A program made the translations under genes and the position numbers. A stretch of DNA of 64,000 bases from Ryuthela nishihirai (Eukaryota > Arthropoda > Arachnida > Araneae > Heptathelidae): the NCBI GenBank assembly GCA_038380435.1, contig JAWZYU010000127.1, forward strand, positions 20,001 through 84,000, in the 5' to 3' direction. Positions 22,816 through 33,489 of this stretch are shown piece by piece. The notes under the pieces are model-generated. The model saw nothing but the letters and a program-made list of their open reading frames with translations. It ran no database searches and had not been told where the DNA came from. Each line of letters starts with the position of its first letter. Position 1 is the first letter of the stretch.

Positions 22816-24122
22816 TACACGTATTCCTCTTAAATTATTAATAATTTTAATAATCAGAAATTCATAGACGATAATTCGCGCGTAAGAATCCAAAAGTCCG
22901 TAGGCGAAGTCGCGGTAAAGTTCTTAGCGTGTGCGTTAAATCAGTCTGTTCTCCTGAACGGTTAGTCGACTTTACCCGACACAGAGAGCGACATATTTTT
23001 TAAGCCTCCATTCCCACCCTCGAGAGAACAACACGGGCCCGGCTGCCCGTCTGTTGTTTCTGCGAGCCGCGTTACTTCCCTGCTTCACCATATTTTTTCG
23101 GAGAAAATAAAGGACAAATCACAAATTGTTTCATAATGAAAAAAACAGCAGTTTGCATTTATTATAAAATATAAGCCTATAATAGCATTTTAAGCAATCA
23201 TAATTTAGATATTTTTCACAAGAATGAACTTTTCTTAACCCTTTCAAGTGTCTAGCCTGAAAAACTGGTTTACATCCAGAGGCCAAATTTAACTTTAGAA
23301 CTTTTTTCCCAAATAATTAGTGAAAGGAATTATGGCATGTTATATGCCAAATTAATCAACATTTAAATCCGGATTTTTTCAAAATAAAACATTTTACAAA
23401 AAAGACCATATCTTTCATTTTAATAGGACTTTTTTAGTCATGTAGTAAAAAAAATGCATCTTGCAACACAAATAAAAATTTATAAAAAAAAAAAGAACTA
23501 ATAGAAATGATTTCTAAATAAAAAAAAAAAAATTCTTGTTTAAAGAAAACATTTCTACCATTTTTAATTTTTTTTCTCCATACTATAATTTGAGTAAAAG
23601 TCCAGGTTTTTTGCAGTCCAATAAATAAGTCGCATTTGGAATATTTTTAATACATGACTAATCAACAGAAATAGCTCATGTCTTATACCAAATTAAAAAC
23701 TTTAATTCTTAATTTTATTAAAGCAAAAAATTCGAACACTGTAGTAACATATTATTTTTAATAACAATTTTTACAGTGATATACCAAAAAAAAAAAAGCT
23801 ACACATTTCATAATTACTTCCAATTTTAAAAAGTTGCAGTTATTTCTTAATTATCAGGAGACTTTTAAAACTTAAAGGAAAAATTTCTGTTGATAATAGT
23901 TAAAAAAATGTTTTTAAAAGATTCCTGTTTATCGGTGAAATATTTAAAAATTTCAACCCATCTACTGCGCGCCAATATTCAGTTTACTATTTTAATTCAC
24001 GAAAACAAAAGAGGAAAAATCGCAATTTTAGAAGAAAAAAAAATCTAGAGGACAGATAGTGAAATAAAGGACTGTCCTCTTAAATAAAGGACGTACGGTC
24101 ACTGTACATATAATAAAAAACA
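22816..24122. other. AT-rich DNA with a GC-rich patch
   Basis: Positions 22880-23085 are GC-rich but match nothing I recognise. From 23088 to about 23250 the sequence (ACCATATTTTTTCGGAGAAAA onward) is shared with 47557-47760, so it belongs to a dispersed repeat. The rest is A/T-rich with many homopolymer runs and no gene. Confidence 0.6.
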
Positions 24123-24300
24123 TATCCCCTCAAGCAGCTGCTTGCCACAGAGGTCTGACAGGAGCCTGTCAGTTTATATCCCATAGTTGAAGGTCTGAGA
24201 GGATGGCAGGCCCTCAGCAGAAAAACGACACAAACAGACATGCCTTTACCCGGGTCTCGAACCCAGGTCCCTTAAATCAAGACAAGTGTTCGAACCACAT
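24123..24300 (-). mobile_element. SINE-A, nearly full-length copy
   Basis: This minus-strand copy carries CCCCTCAAGCAGCTGCTTGCC at the 3' end (left) and the B box complement CTCGAACCCAGG near 24258. The A-box half of the head is degraded past 24280. Confidence 0.88.
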
Positions 24301-25596
24301 ATACGGTATCATTAAAATATCCTCTTCCTACCTCCGTGACTTAAAAGACGGCTTATTTTTCTAAGCACAACTAATCTTCGATTCCCTAGAAGAAAACGTG
24401 AAAAACGTACGTTTGACTTCAACAGATTTCATTAACTGTATACTGTATGAAAGTATTCGTAATAATTCTTTGCTGACGTCTGAAAGTAACATTGTTGATT
24501 TAATTGTTTTCCGACTTCGAAGGAAGCGACACCTCTCCATATCCGCAACAAAGTTTTCTCTCTTTAAGCTTCCTTTCTCACCATTTCTCGTACCTGATCG
24601 AAGCCAATTAGTAAATATTATACGAACGAATATTAGCGAACATAACGTAGCAGTGGGGATCGCTATCAAATAACCAAGATAATCCAATAACGAAAACTTT
24701 CCCTGCCTAGACTCGTTAAAGGATAAAATATCCCACGTATACCATGTAAGAGTTACGTATTGCCATAAGTAAGCCAACTGAAATACGTGTGCGCCTTAAT
24801 AATATAATGAGAAAACATCATATTATTACAATATAATGAATATAACAGAGATGACGTCAGCAACGCGGTTTCGGTTACTTTCCAGCACAATTTCTATAAT
24901 GTGAAGACGAAAATCATTTTCAGTGTCTCGTGAAAACAATACAACAAAACTATATTGTGAAATCACAATATAGTTATATATTCAGTTCAATACATGTTCC
25001 AAAACGTATTTTTTCTTGAGGTCACTCACAATACCTGTCTGATGGACGAAATAAAAGGTGACAACATTGGCATAATACCTTAGTAGCCAAATATCTTATT
25101 CGATATCATTTGCATTAGATATCTCTCACATCTGTACGACCTACGTGTAATATCGAATATAAAAACGTTGGTTGCCGTAATATATAAATGACGAACGCTG
25201 GAATATTTAACACACTAAAAAAAATAATATCAAACGCAAAGTTGACATGAAACTTCAAATCACGTTCCGATTTCAGTTTTACTCTTAATAATTAGTGTAT
25301 TGCACCGGATAATTATTTTCCATCTTAGCATTTGTAAAATTATCTTATCGTTCTTAACTCTAAAAACGCAAATAACGTAGTTCAAAAAAGGGATATTTCC
25401 ATGGCTACAATTAATGGGAACCCTATTTCGTGTCAACACAAATATTTCGTAGTCAATTCCTATTTATAGAAATATAATGGCAACTGTTTATTTCATCTCT
25501 CAATAAATACCCTACCATTCACTCTAGAATGAAATATTTATTCACCATAAACGTAATTTTTAAACACTGCAAACGTACGGTAAAAGGGTTAAGGTG
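24301..25596. other. Unassigned DNA, no confident gene
   Basis: A 138-codon minus-strand frame (24361-24777) overlaps a 91-codon plus-strand frame. Neither shows a domain, and I do not call either as a gene. A perfect 13 bp-arm palindrome occurs at 24948-24975. ATGACGTCAGCAACGCGG at 24850 resembles the TGACGTCA module found in nearby repeats. Confidence 0.5.
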
Positions 25597-26532
25597 CGAT
25601 GCCAATCCATTCCTATTTTTCTATCTTATTACACCACGACGTGCACATAAGTGTTAATTTTCATTTCTGGGCCAAAAGAATAATATTAATCTTGAGATTA
25701 CTCGCAAAAACCAAATTTTTTACCGAAAATGACTTTTAAAAAACGGGAATTTTCAAAGCTTTAACGGTTCAACGTAAACGTATAAATGGTTGCTGCCTAT
25801 GTAAAGCCCTTCCACATCGCTGTACATCACTAAAAACTCACCCAAAATATATAAATCAAAAGAATGGTTACTTCCTCCGTGTATCGTACGAGGGTGAGAA
25901 AAAAAAATCCAGTGGAACAACTCAAAAAAGCTTGCATTGCGAAACTCAAAGTATGCAACTTCCATCTTTTACTACGGCTTCACAATGTTTCTTCTATACT
26001 TCTCCGAAACTTTATATAACCATTTTTCTTCTCTGTAGGTAGAAAAATAAAAATGCATCTTACGTATCAGAGATGATCGAAACATAATATAAAAATATAC
26101 CTTAAATAGGAACATTGTTACGATTAAGAAAAGCATTTTTAAAACTTCAACGAGCCTGTAATATATTATGCAAAATCTACTGGCAACACAACGAAACAGT
26201 ACTCCTGACGTCATCTCGGTGTTTTTGCTACTTTATTATTAAACCCGTATTCACAGCCAGCACTAATTTTAGGAGTTCACTTATTTCTCATTCTGCCACT
26301 CTATTTTAACTTACACTTTTATACGAGATAAGTAACATTTATATATTTAAAAATGTGTTTAAATTAATAAAAATCAAATCAATACTTAAAAGATTTTCAT
26401 ATCTATTTTTTCATATGCACTGCATTTTTTTTTAAAGGTTTATTTTTTTACACGGTTTTCTCGGGAATTGCTTGCATTGAATTAGATTATTCCTCTTGTT
26501 TATTAAGAAGGATTTATTTATTTTTTTAATTT
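25597..26532 (+). repeat. Dispersed repeat R2, copy 1
   Basis: This is collinear with 38356-39192 from AATCCATTCCTA through CACGACGTGCAC, ACGAGGGTGAGAAAAAA and TGACGTCATCTCGGTGTTTT to TACACGGTTTTCTCGGGAA. A further partial copy lies at 40098-40198 and an inverted one at 27623-27821. The 3' side runs into a SINE-A lacking its first bases. No coding function is evident. Confidence 0.85.
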
Positions 26533-26727
26533 GAGTGGTTAGCGCGCTTGGCTACTGATCTAAGAGACCTGGGTTCGAGTCCCGGGTACGGCATGGCTGT
26601 TTTGTGTCGTTTTTCTGCTGAGGGCATGCCATCCTCTCAGACCTTCTACTGTGGCATATAAACTGACAGGCTCCTGTCACACCTCTGTGGTAAGCAGGTG
26701 CTTGAGGGGGTATTTATTTATTTATTA
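26533..26727 (+). mobile_element. SINE-A within the left arm of the inverted repeat
   Basis: The head starts at GAGTGGTTAGCGCGC, missing the first dozen bases of the family. The B box and the 3' CAGGTGCTTGAGGGGG with a TATTTATTTATTATT tail are present. The same truncation point is shared with copies at 27622, 39193 and 40198, so all descend from one insertion. Confidence 0.9.
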
Positions 26728-26907
26728 TTAAATGTTGAGAAACATCCTGAAACAATTTTTAGAGAATATAATAGCAGGAATACGCTGTGATGCATACGAA
26801 TAAACCTCTTTGTAAGCTGGATGCTTTTAAATGTAAACAGAATCAATTTGAATATCTGACTGGAAATACATAGAATAAAATGCATATGATATCATATAGC
26901 GCTCAGA

Positions 26908-27036
26908 GTTGGTAGTTTTACATGTGATCGGCATTTTTTTTGTAGACAATGGGCTAAACGGCCAGGTCACGAGGACCCCGAAGGCTCAGAGAAGGTTGGG
27001 GGAGGGGCCTCACTGGAACAGCTGTTGGGAGACAGA
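26908..27036 (-). mobile_element. SINE-B, 5'-truncated copy
   Basis: This holds the 3' third of the family only, lying in the spacer of the inverted repeat. It ends abruptly after GTTGGGAGACAGATGA. Confidence 0.8.
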
Positions 27037-27423
27037 TGACTTATTTGCAGAATGACTACAGACTAAACTTATCTGCAGAAATGACTCCTAAGTGTCGTTT
27101 CGAAGACTCCCGGAAAGATCTTAATAACACAAATAACCATATCTAAACAACCAATGAAATCTATTTCAGTTGAAAACATAAGTTTTATATTCACTAGTAA
27201 ATGTTACATTGTGAGTTTCACGATTAAAGAGAAAGGAAGAAAACAAACCTTATGCTAAATAATCGACGACACAACAATGCTTTTCGAATCGTTAAACCGG
27301 ATACGCCTTTTGTTTCGTAATGTGCATTTCCGTCACGAATAAGGTTAATTAATTTAATTCCTTGAATCTAATTCCTGCTATTATATTCTCTAAAATTTGT
27401 TTCAGGATGTTTCTCAACTTTTA

Positions 27424-27622
27424 ATAATAAATAAATAAATATCCCCTCAAGCAGCTGCTTACCACAGAAGTCTGACAGGAGCCTGTCAGTTTATATACCA
27501 CAGTAGAAGGTCTGAGAGGATGGCACGCCATCAGCAGAAAAACGACAAAAAACAACCATGCCGTACCCGGGACTCGAACCCAGGTCTCTTAGATCAGGAG
27601 CCAAGCGCGCTAAGCACTCAAC
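27424..27622 (-). mobile_element. SINE-A within the right arm of the inverted repeat
   Basis: This is the mirror-image counterpart of the copy at 26533-26727, with the same truncated head and the same neighbours on both sides. Confidence 0.9.
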
Positions 27623-28017
27623 TTTAAAAAAATAAATAAATCCTTCTTAATAAACAATAGGAATAATCTAATTCAATGCACCCAATTCTGTTTCTGATAG
27701 GTTACCGAGAAAGTTAGCGCGGCCTGTGAATACGGGTTAATGATAAACTAGCAAAAACACCGAGATGACGTCAGCAGCACTGTTTCATGGTGTTGCCAAC
27801 AGATTTTGCATAATATATTACACTGACGGTCAAGTTTTAAAAATAAATATTAAAATTGTTTATATATTTATTTTCTTTAAAACCAAACCGGTCGTTTTTA
27901 ATTTGAAAAAAAAATTAATTTACTTCTTACGCTGAAAACTTTCCTTAAGTATTTCCATAATAGTTAATATCAAAAACTATCAGTTAACTCATGGTTCACC
28001 TATGCAGGAAATAAAAG

Positions 28018-28290
28018 CCCCCCCCCCCCCCCCCCCCCCAAAAAAAGTTTATTTCTCATTCTACATGCGGCCCACTTTATGTTAAATGTTAGAAATTTGC
28101 GGCCCGATTGGAACAAGTTCCATGTCACATGAAAACTCGTTAAGTAGGTAACGGTGCTGTCCTTAAAACTAACAACCTTCGTTTTCTTTCCCGTCAAAAT
28201 AGAAGAAATCTACTAGTTACTACATGTTCGGACAGCAAAGAGTTACGAATTTCCTTTGAAATGGAAGCTGGTATGAGAATCTGTGTGTGG
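28018..28290 (+). repeat. Dispersed repeat R3, copy 1, preceded by a long C run
   Basis: After about 20 consecutive C residues the sequence from AAAGTTTATTT through TTCCATGTCACATGAAAACT and CGTTAAGTAGGTAA is shared with 43727-43985. It is non-coding; a short open frame runs out of the homopolymer. Confidence 0.8.
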
Positions 28291-28311
28291 GAGACAGTGT
28301 GGAGTCTGTAA

Positions 28312-28507
28312 ACACCTTTTTTCTCATCCTCAACGGCATTCTCAGTGGGGGCATAACAGTAGATAAGATTGAAGTCCTTAACGCTTGTCTGTAATTTTGC
28401 TCTAAACAACCTTTCATTAATGCACTCTTATCCCAGAAGAGCATCACTAGCGTGTCTGCTGAGAAGCAGACCCACGCTTTGGTGATGTTTATTGTCTTTC
28501 CTCCCCG
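28312..28507 (-). pseudogene. RTE-like LINE endonuclease fragment
   Basis: This minus-strand sequence matches 35893-36080 of the larger RTE-like element, including CATCACTAGCGTGTCTGCTG and CATTCTCAGTGGGGGCATAA. It covers part of the AP endonuclease region only and is joined directly to a SINE-B. It is a dead fragment. Confidence 0.8.
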
Positions 28508-28508
28508 A

Positions 28509-29420
28509 GTTGGGTTGTTTTACCTCTGAGCGGCACTTTTTGTCACACCATCGGCTAAATGACCAGGTCACATGGACCCGAAGGATCAGAGGTTAGGGGA
28601 GGAGACCCACTGAAACTGCTGTTGTGAGACAGATGGCAGCCTCCCGTCAAGACCATCCAGCGTGTTCTTTAACGTTGAGTTGTTTTACCTCTGAGCGGCA
28701 CATTCTTACACACCATGGGCTATACGGCCAGGTCACATGCACCCCGAAGGCTCAGAGAAATTTGGGCGGGGCTAAACAGCTGTTGTGAGACAGATGATAG
28801 CCTCCCATCAAGGCCACCCAGCGTGTTCTTTAACGTAAACAGGGTATGGTACTTTTTCGCAAACCATGGGCTAAATGGCCATGCCACATGGACCCCGAAG
28901 GCTGAGAAGGTTGGAGGAGGGGACCTACTGGAACAGCTGTTGTCAGACAGATGGTAGCCTCCCGTCAAGACCATCCAGCGTGTTCTTTAACGTTCAGTTG
29001 TTTTACCTCTGAGCGGCACTTTCTTACACACCATGGGCTAAATGGCCAGGTCACACGAACCCCGAAGGCTCAGAGAAATTTGCGGGAGGCTAAACAGCTG
29101 TTGTGAGACAGATGATAGCCTCCCGTCAAGACCATCTAGCGTGTTCTTTAACGTTGAGTTATTTTACCTCTGAGCGGCACTTTCTTACACACCATGGGCT
29201 AAATGGCCAGGTCACATGGACCCCGAAGGCTCAGAGAAGGTTGGGGGAGGGGACCCACTGGAACAGCTGTTGTGAGACAGATCGTAGCCTCCCGTCAAGG
29301 CCATCCATCGTGTTCTTTAACGTACACAGGGTATGACTTTCCCGCACACGACGACACGCCTAAGATCCCATCCAACGGATGGCGGCCTTTCCAAGCTTAT
29401 CGGTCAGTAGAACTAATAGT
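28509..29420 (-). repeat. Tandem array of truncated SINE-B units
   Basis: Five successive pieces of SINE-B, all minus strand, begin near 28509, 28674, 28850, 28992 and 29152. Four of them start with the family 3' terminus GTTGTTTTACCTCTGAGCGG or close variants. The first, third and fourth stop at TTCTTTAACGT and run at once into the next unit. The last continues to TTTCCAAGCTTATCGG. Identical junctions indicate amplification by recombination, not separate insertions. Confidence 0.88.
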
Positions 29421-30169
29421 TGTCCGAGGAAAAAAAAAATCTTTGCTTAATTTTTGATTTGTTCATTTTGGTATTTGTCGTTACAGTATGCGTAGAAATA
29501 TTTCTATATCGTAAATGATCAAACGGCAGTTTTTTTTATGTACAGGCTTTCACATCTGTTTGACCCATTACCGCCTGTCTGGATAGCCTTCAACAAAAAG
29601 AGCGAAAATAAATATCCCTAAACAAGCAATTCCTTCCATTGGTGTAAGATATGTTAAAGGTAATTTAATTTATTTTAATAACATTCAAAATAATTTACTT
29701 ATTAAGATTTTATTTAAATGTTTCCGATTATTATAAAAATATTTACCAAAATTAAAAAACGAAATAACTACCAGTTAATATTTCATGATTAGAAATTCTT
29801 TTGGATTTATACACTTAGTTTCTGAAATATATTATAAAAATTATAGTGGCAACACTAGACATTCCACTGATGACGTCACGTCCGTGTTTTCGCGATATCG
29901 TTTGTAATCCTTATTTAACCGCTGTATTCTTCTAGTAATTTAACTTTTAATTTATATTCACACGTTATAGTTTTTATTCTGAGGAAGTCATACAATCTGT
30001 AGCTGAATTTCTTATCACTGTGGTAAATAATAATTATTGATGACACATTTGAAATTTCGGTAGGAGAATAGATAGTTTTGTCGGTGCAGTGTAAAATTTT
30101 ACCTTTAGGCCTTTGTAATTACTTTACAAGTTATTTGTTTCGCAGAATTGCCTGCTAGAGCTCTGTGCT

Positions 30170-31035
30170 GTCCAACTGCTTCTGCGGCTCTGTCAGCCAA
30201 AGATTATTATCAGGAGCCAACTGATCCTTTACACGTTTATTAAGCGCTCTATAATGTTTTCTATTAGGATTAATATTGATTCAGGACATTCCTGTAGTTC
30301 TTTCTTTCTAAAATAAACTCAAGTGCCTTGTCACTCGGATAATTATGCGTCCTCTGCTTCATTTTACGTAACAGAGTACTTTTAGTTTCCAAAAAAGTAT
30401 TTTAAGTGGTCACATTTTTCCTGAACTTAAGTAGCAAGCAAAGCACGACTGTCATAATGAGTAAGTAACCTATCATGATAAGATGTACTCTAATTAGGTC
30501 TTTCACAGCTTCATAATTAAAGGTAAATTTTTTAACCTTAACACAACACTTCTTAAGTTTAAAACGCAAAACGCTTTTAACAAGATAATGGTCAGATCCA
30601 ATTTCAGCTTCCGAATATGACCTGTTCTTTCTAACAGAAGTAGTCCATTTGCTGTTAATCAATATATAATCTATAACGTTCTTATGCATATGCAGCCCAT
30701 GAGATGAAACCCACGTGTACTTATGTATTTCGCGGTCTTTGTAATAAGTGTTAGTTATTCTGAAGCAATTGAGTTTAACATTGGCATTGACGTCACGTAG
30801 AACAAGGGTAACATCTCATTTCTTCACAGAATTCGAAATACCTTGAAGTTGTCTGTAAAACCTATTTTCTCATCGTCATCGGAATTCACAGTGGTGGCAT
30901 AACAGTAGATAAGATTGAAGTCCTAAACGCTTGTCTGTAATTTTCCTGTAAACAACCTTTCATTAATATCCTAGAAGAGCATCACTAGCGTCTCACGCCT
31001 TGGTGATGTTCATTGTCTTTCTTCACCGAAAATTT
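30170..31035 (-). pseudogene. RTE-like LINE fragment (endonuclease to linker)
   Basis: The fragment parallels 35091-36075 of the main RTE-like copy. A 95-codon stretch (30402-30689) still reads IDYILINSKW...GSDHYLVKSV, the C-terminal part of an AP-type endonuclease with its SDH motif. The rest is frameshifted, and the GDFN region is partly deleted. Confidence 0.8.
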
Positions 31036-31364
31036 AAGATACTCACGGTGAATCCGAAAAACTTTTGAAAGAGGTACTAGGTAATTTTTAGTAAATTTGA
31101 CATAGAAGATACCGAAAAATGTAAGTGCGGAAGAGGAAACAAATCCCTCTGTTGGGAATACGAAACAATGTAAATGTCACTTCCTCCGGACTGTGCAAAC
31201 AATACATCCTCAATCGTCACTCTCAGATGTCATTCGCCTATTATTGAAAACGTCCAACGCTTTTCTCGCTGTTCCATTTGCCGCGTTACCTATTAAAATA
31301 TGGCGAAGAAGTCATCCTATTTTGAGGGTTTGTAGTTATCAGAGCTTTGCCTATCGCGAACAGA

Positions 31365-31532
31365 TTTGAGTATAAGAAGCAGCCATAGGCAAGGCCCGAG
31401 CGGTTAATAAATAGCGTCGGCCTGTCCTTCTGTAACCCACAACTCTGCAGCTCGAAAAGTATCAGCTGAATCAAGTTAAATAATATTCGTGAAGTGTTTG
31501 TGGTTCTTTTATATTTTCCTTCAGGTAAGTAA
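31365..31532 (+). promoter_or_regulatory. Possible promoter, leader and splice donor in repeat segment B
   Basis: GAGTATAAGAAGC (31368-31380) is a TATA-like box. About 150 bp downstream lies CAGGTAAGT (31522-31530), a perfect consensus 5' splice site. In the copy at 46600-46730 the corresponding bases read GAGTATAATAAAC and CAGGTAAAT, so both features recur in an otherwise diverged repeat. This could be the start of a transposon transcript with an intron. Function is inference. Confidence 0.4.
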
Positions 31533-33063
31533 CTTTGTAGTGAATAATTAGTTAAGAGTATAGGTAATCCAATTCTACAGTTTTTAGCCTAAGAGCTATG
31601 AAATTTCGATCGATTTCGAACCAACAAATAGTATGCAGCCCATTATTCTGATTATGGGATATAAAATTGATAGTTAACCGCTATTTGACGGTGTCTACCA
31701 CTTTATTTTGGCTCGTCATACGGACATTATTCATTTCCTATGCTTTTCAGGTACCCTACCGAACGGCAACAAAATTTCCATGTTATACCAGTGAGAAACG
31801 TTACTTGGAAGCTCTAAAATATGCATTTAATGGAAAAATGTCACTGATGATAAATTAAAGTTCATAATCAAATATTTTTTTAAATATAGGTTTTAAAAAA
31901 TATTGTTTTAGTATTTAAATGGTTGCGGAAACTGGAATGGTTAACAATAATCTTCAGTGGCATGCCAGTGAGAAACTAGATTTATTATTTCAGCAGGTAA
32001 ATTAGAATTACAAATCCTATCGCGAAAACAAGGACATGACGTCATCTATCGTATGTCCAAGTGTTGCCACCATAATTTCTATAAGATCTTTCAAAACCAA
32101 AGTATGTATAAATCGAAAAGAATTTCTAATCCTAAAATATTAACTGGTAGCTATTTCCTTTTTTTAATTTTGGTAAATATTTTTATAATATTCGGAAACA
32201 TTTAAATAAAATCTTAATAAGTAAATTATTTTGAATGTTATTAAAATAAATTAACTTTAACTTATCTTAAACCAATGAAAGGAATTGCTTATTTAGGCAT
32301 ATTTATTTTCGCTCTTTTTGTTGAAGGCTGTCCAGACAGGCGGTAACTAGATGGCTTTCACAAAACGCATTTCCCTATGGTGCCCAACGAGAAATTCCTA
32401 GATCGAGGCTAGGTGTGAATCTCTTACTTATGTCATAGGCAACTTTGTCCTTAGGGGTAAAGAACGCTTTTTCCTGTGTTCACAAAGGACAACCCTGTGG
32501 TTTAATCTAAGGCTTCTATTACACGTTTCGCTGTACTGTACATTACCTTCTTCTTAGGTCTGAGCAATGCGTTTCCGTATAGTGGGTAAATTATATATTT
32601 ATCGCCAAGTTGACATTTCTTGGGCTCGTTACATCACCCTATCAGCTCGATATATCTGTTGCGAATATCAGACGTTGGTTTCAAACTTCGTCCACGATAA
32701 TGGGCAAATACATCTGAAAGCATGTACATAAAAATACTGCCGTTTGATCATTTACCATATACAAATATTTCTACGCATACTGTGACGAATAGGGAAATGA
32801 AGAAATCAAAAATTAAGCAAAGAATTTTTTTTCCTCGGACAACCATTAGTTCTACTGAGCGAGCTTTACAAAATCCGAGCCGAAATGAAAGGGGTCGTTT
32901 GTGGTCGACAGCGACAAATAGCGTTTAACTATAAAATTTATATCCCATAATCAGATTAATGTGCTGTATGGTAGCTCTCGGTTGAAATTTCATAACTCTC
33001 ATGCTAAAAATAGGAAAATTAGATTACCTCTACTGTAAATTAATTATTGACTAGAAAGTTATT

Positions 33064-33280
33064 ATGCCGTCCCATGGCCGAGTGGTTAGCACGCTTGGCT
33101 ACTGATCTAAGGGACCTGGGTTCGAGCCCCGGATTAGGCATGGATGTTTGTGTCGTTTTTCTGCTGAGGTCCTGCCATCCTCTCAGACCTTCTACTGTGG
33201 CATATAAACTGATAGGCTCCTGTCAGACCTCTGTGGCAAGCAGCTGCTTGAGGTGGTATTTATTTATTTTTTATTTTTTT
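33064..33280 (+). mobile_element. SINE-A, full length with target-site duplication
   Basis: The copy is complete, with A and B boxes, the 3' palindrome CAAGCAGCTGCTTG and a TATTTATTTATTTTTTATT-type tail. It is flanked by TAGAAAGTTATT at 33052-33063 and 33281-33292. The inverted paralogue of this locus (31527-31540) lacks the SINE and has one copy of the site, giving an internal empty-site control. Confidence 0.97.
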
Positions 33281-33489
33281 TAGAAAGTTATTTACCTGAA
33301 AGAATTTATAAACGAACCACAAACACTTTAAGAATATTATTAAACTTGATTCACCTGATATTTTTTTCGAACAGCAGAATGGTGGTTTAGAGAAGGGCAT
33401 AGGGAATACAGTCCGTTTGTATTTTTTAATCGCATAGACCTTGCCAATGGTTACTTATTACACTGTAATGTGTTCCCGGTACGCAAAGT

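Larger units (their letters stand above)
26157..27821. repeat. Large inverted repeat with about 590 bp spacer
   Basis: The left arm 26157-26781 pairs with the right arm 27371-27821. Each arm contains the TGGCAACAC...TGACGTCA module, part of R2, a SINE-A, and the sequence ending AGAGAATATAATAGCAGGAAT at the inner side. The left arm holds about 120 bp missing from the right. The spacer contains a truncated SINE-B. The inner flank repeats argue for one inverted duplication rather than two independent SINE insertions. Confidence 0.85.
29403..33480. repeat. Large inverted repeat, two segments (A and B)
   Basis: Segment A (29403-29905) recurs inverted at 32010-32870 with about 350 bp extra (32345-32695). 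Segment B (about 31040-31715) recurs inverted at 32880-33480, where a SINE-A has since inserted. The right-hand copy carries B and A contiguously, so the left copy is the one that was split. An RTE-like fragment (30170-31035) lies between the left pieces. A diverged third copy of B is at about 46250-46740. Confidence 0.85.

Noticed and set aside
24361..24777. 138-codon minus-strand frame
   Set aside because: No recognisable domain, an overlapping frame on the other strand, and location in repeat-rich DNA. A homologue search would be needed to revive it.
21767..25592. Possible autonomous piggyBac bounded by TTAACCCTTTT and AAAAGGGTTAA
   Set aside because: Beyond the first eight bases the ends do not match well, and no transposase lies between them.
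28018..28040. Poly(C) and poly(G) runs (28018, 43438) as functional G-quadruplex sites
   Set aside because: They occur at repeat junctions and differ in length between paralogues; simple slippage is enough to explain them.
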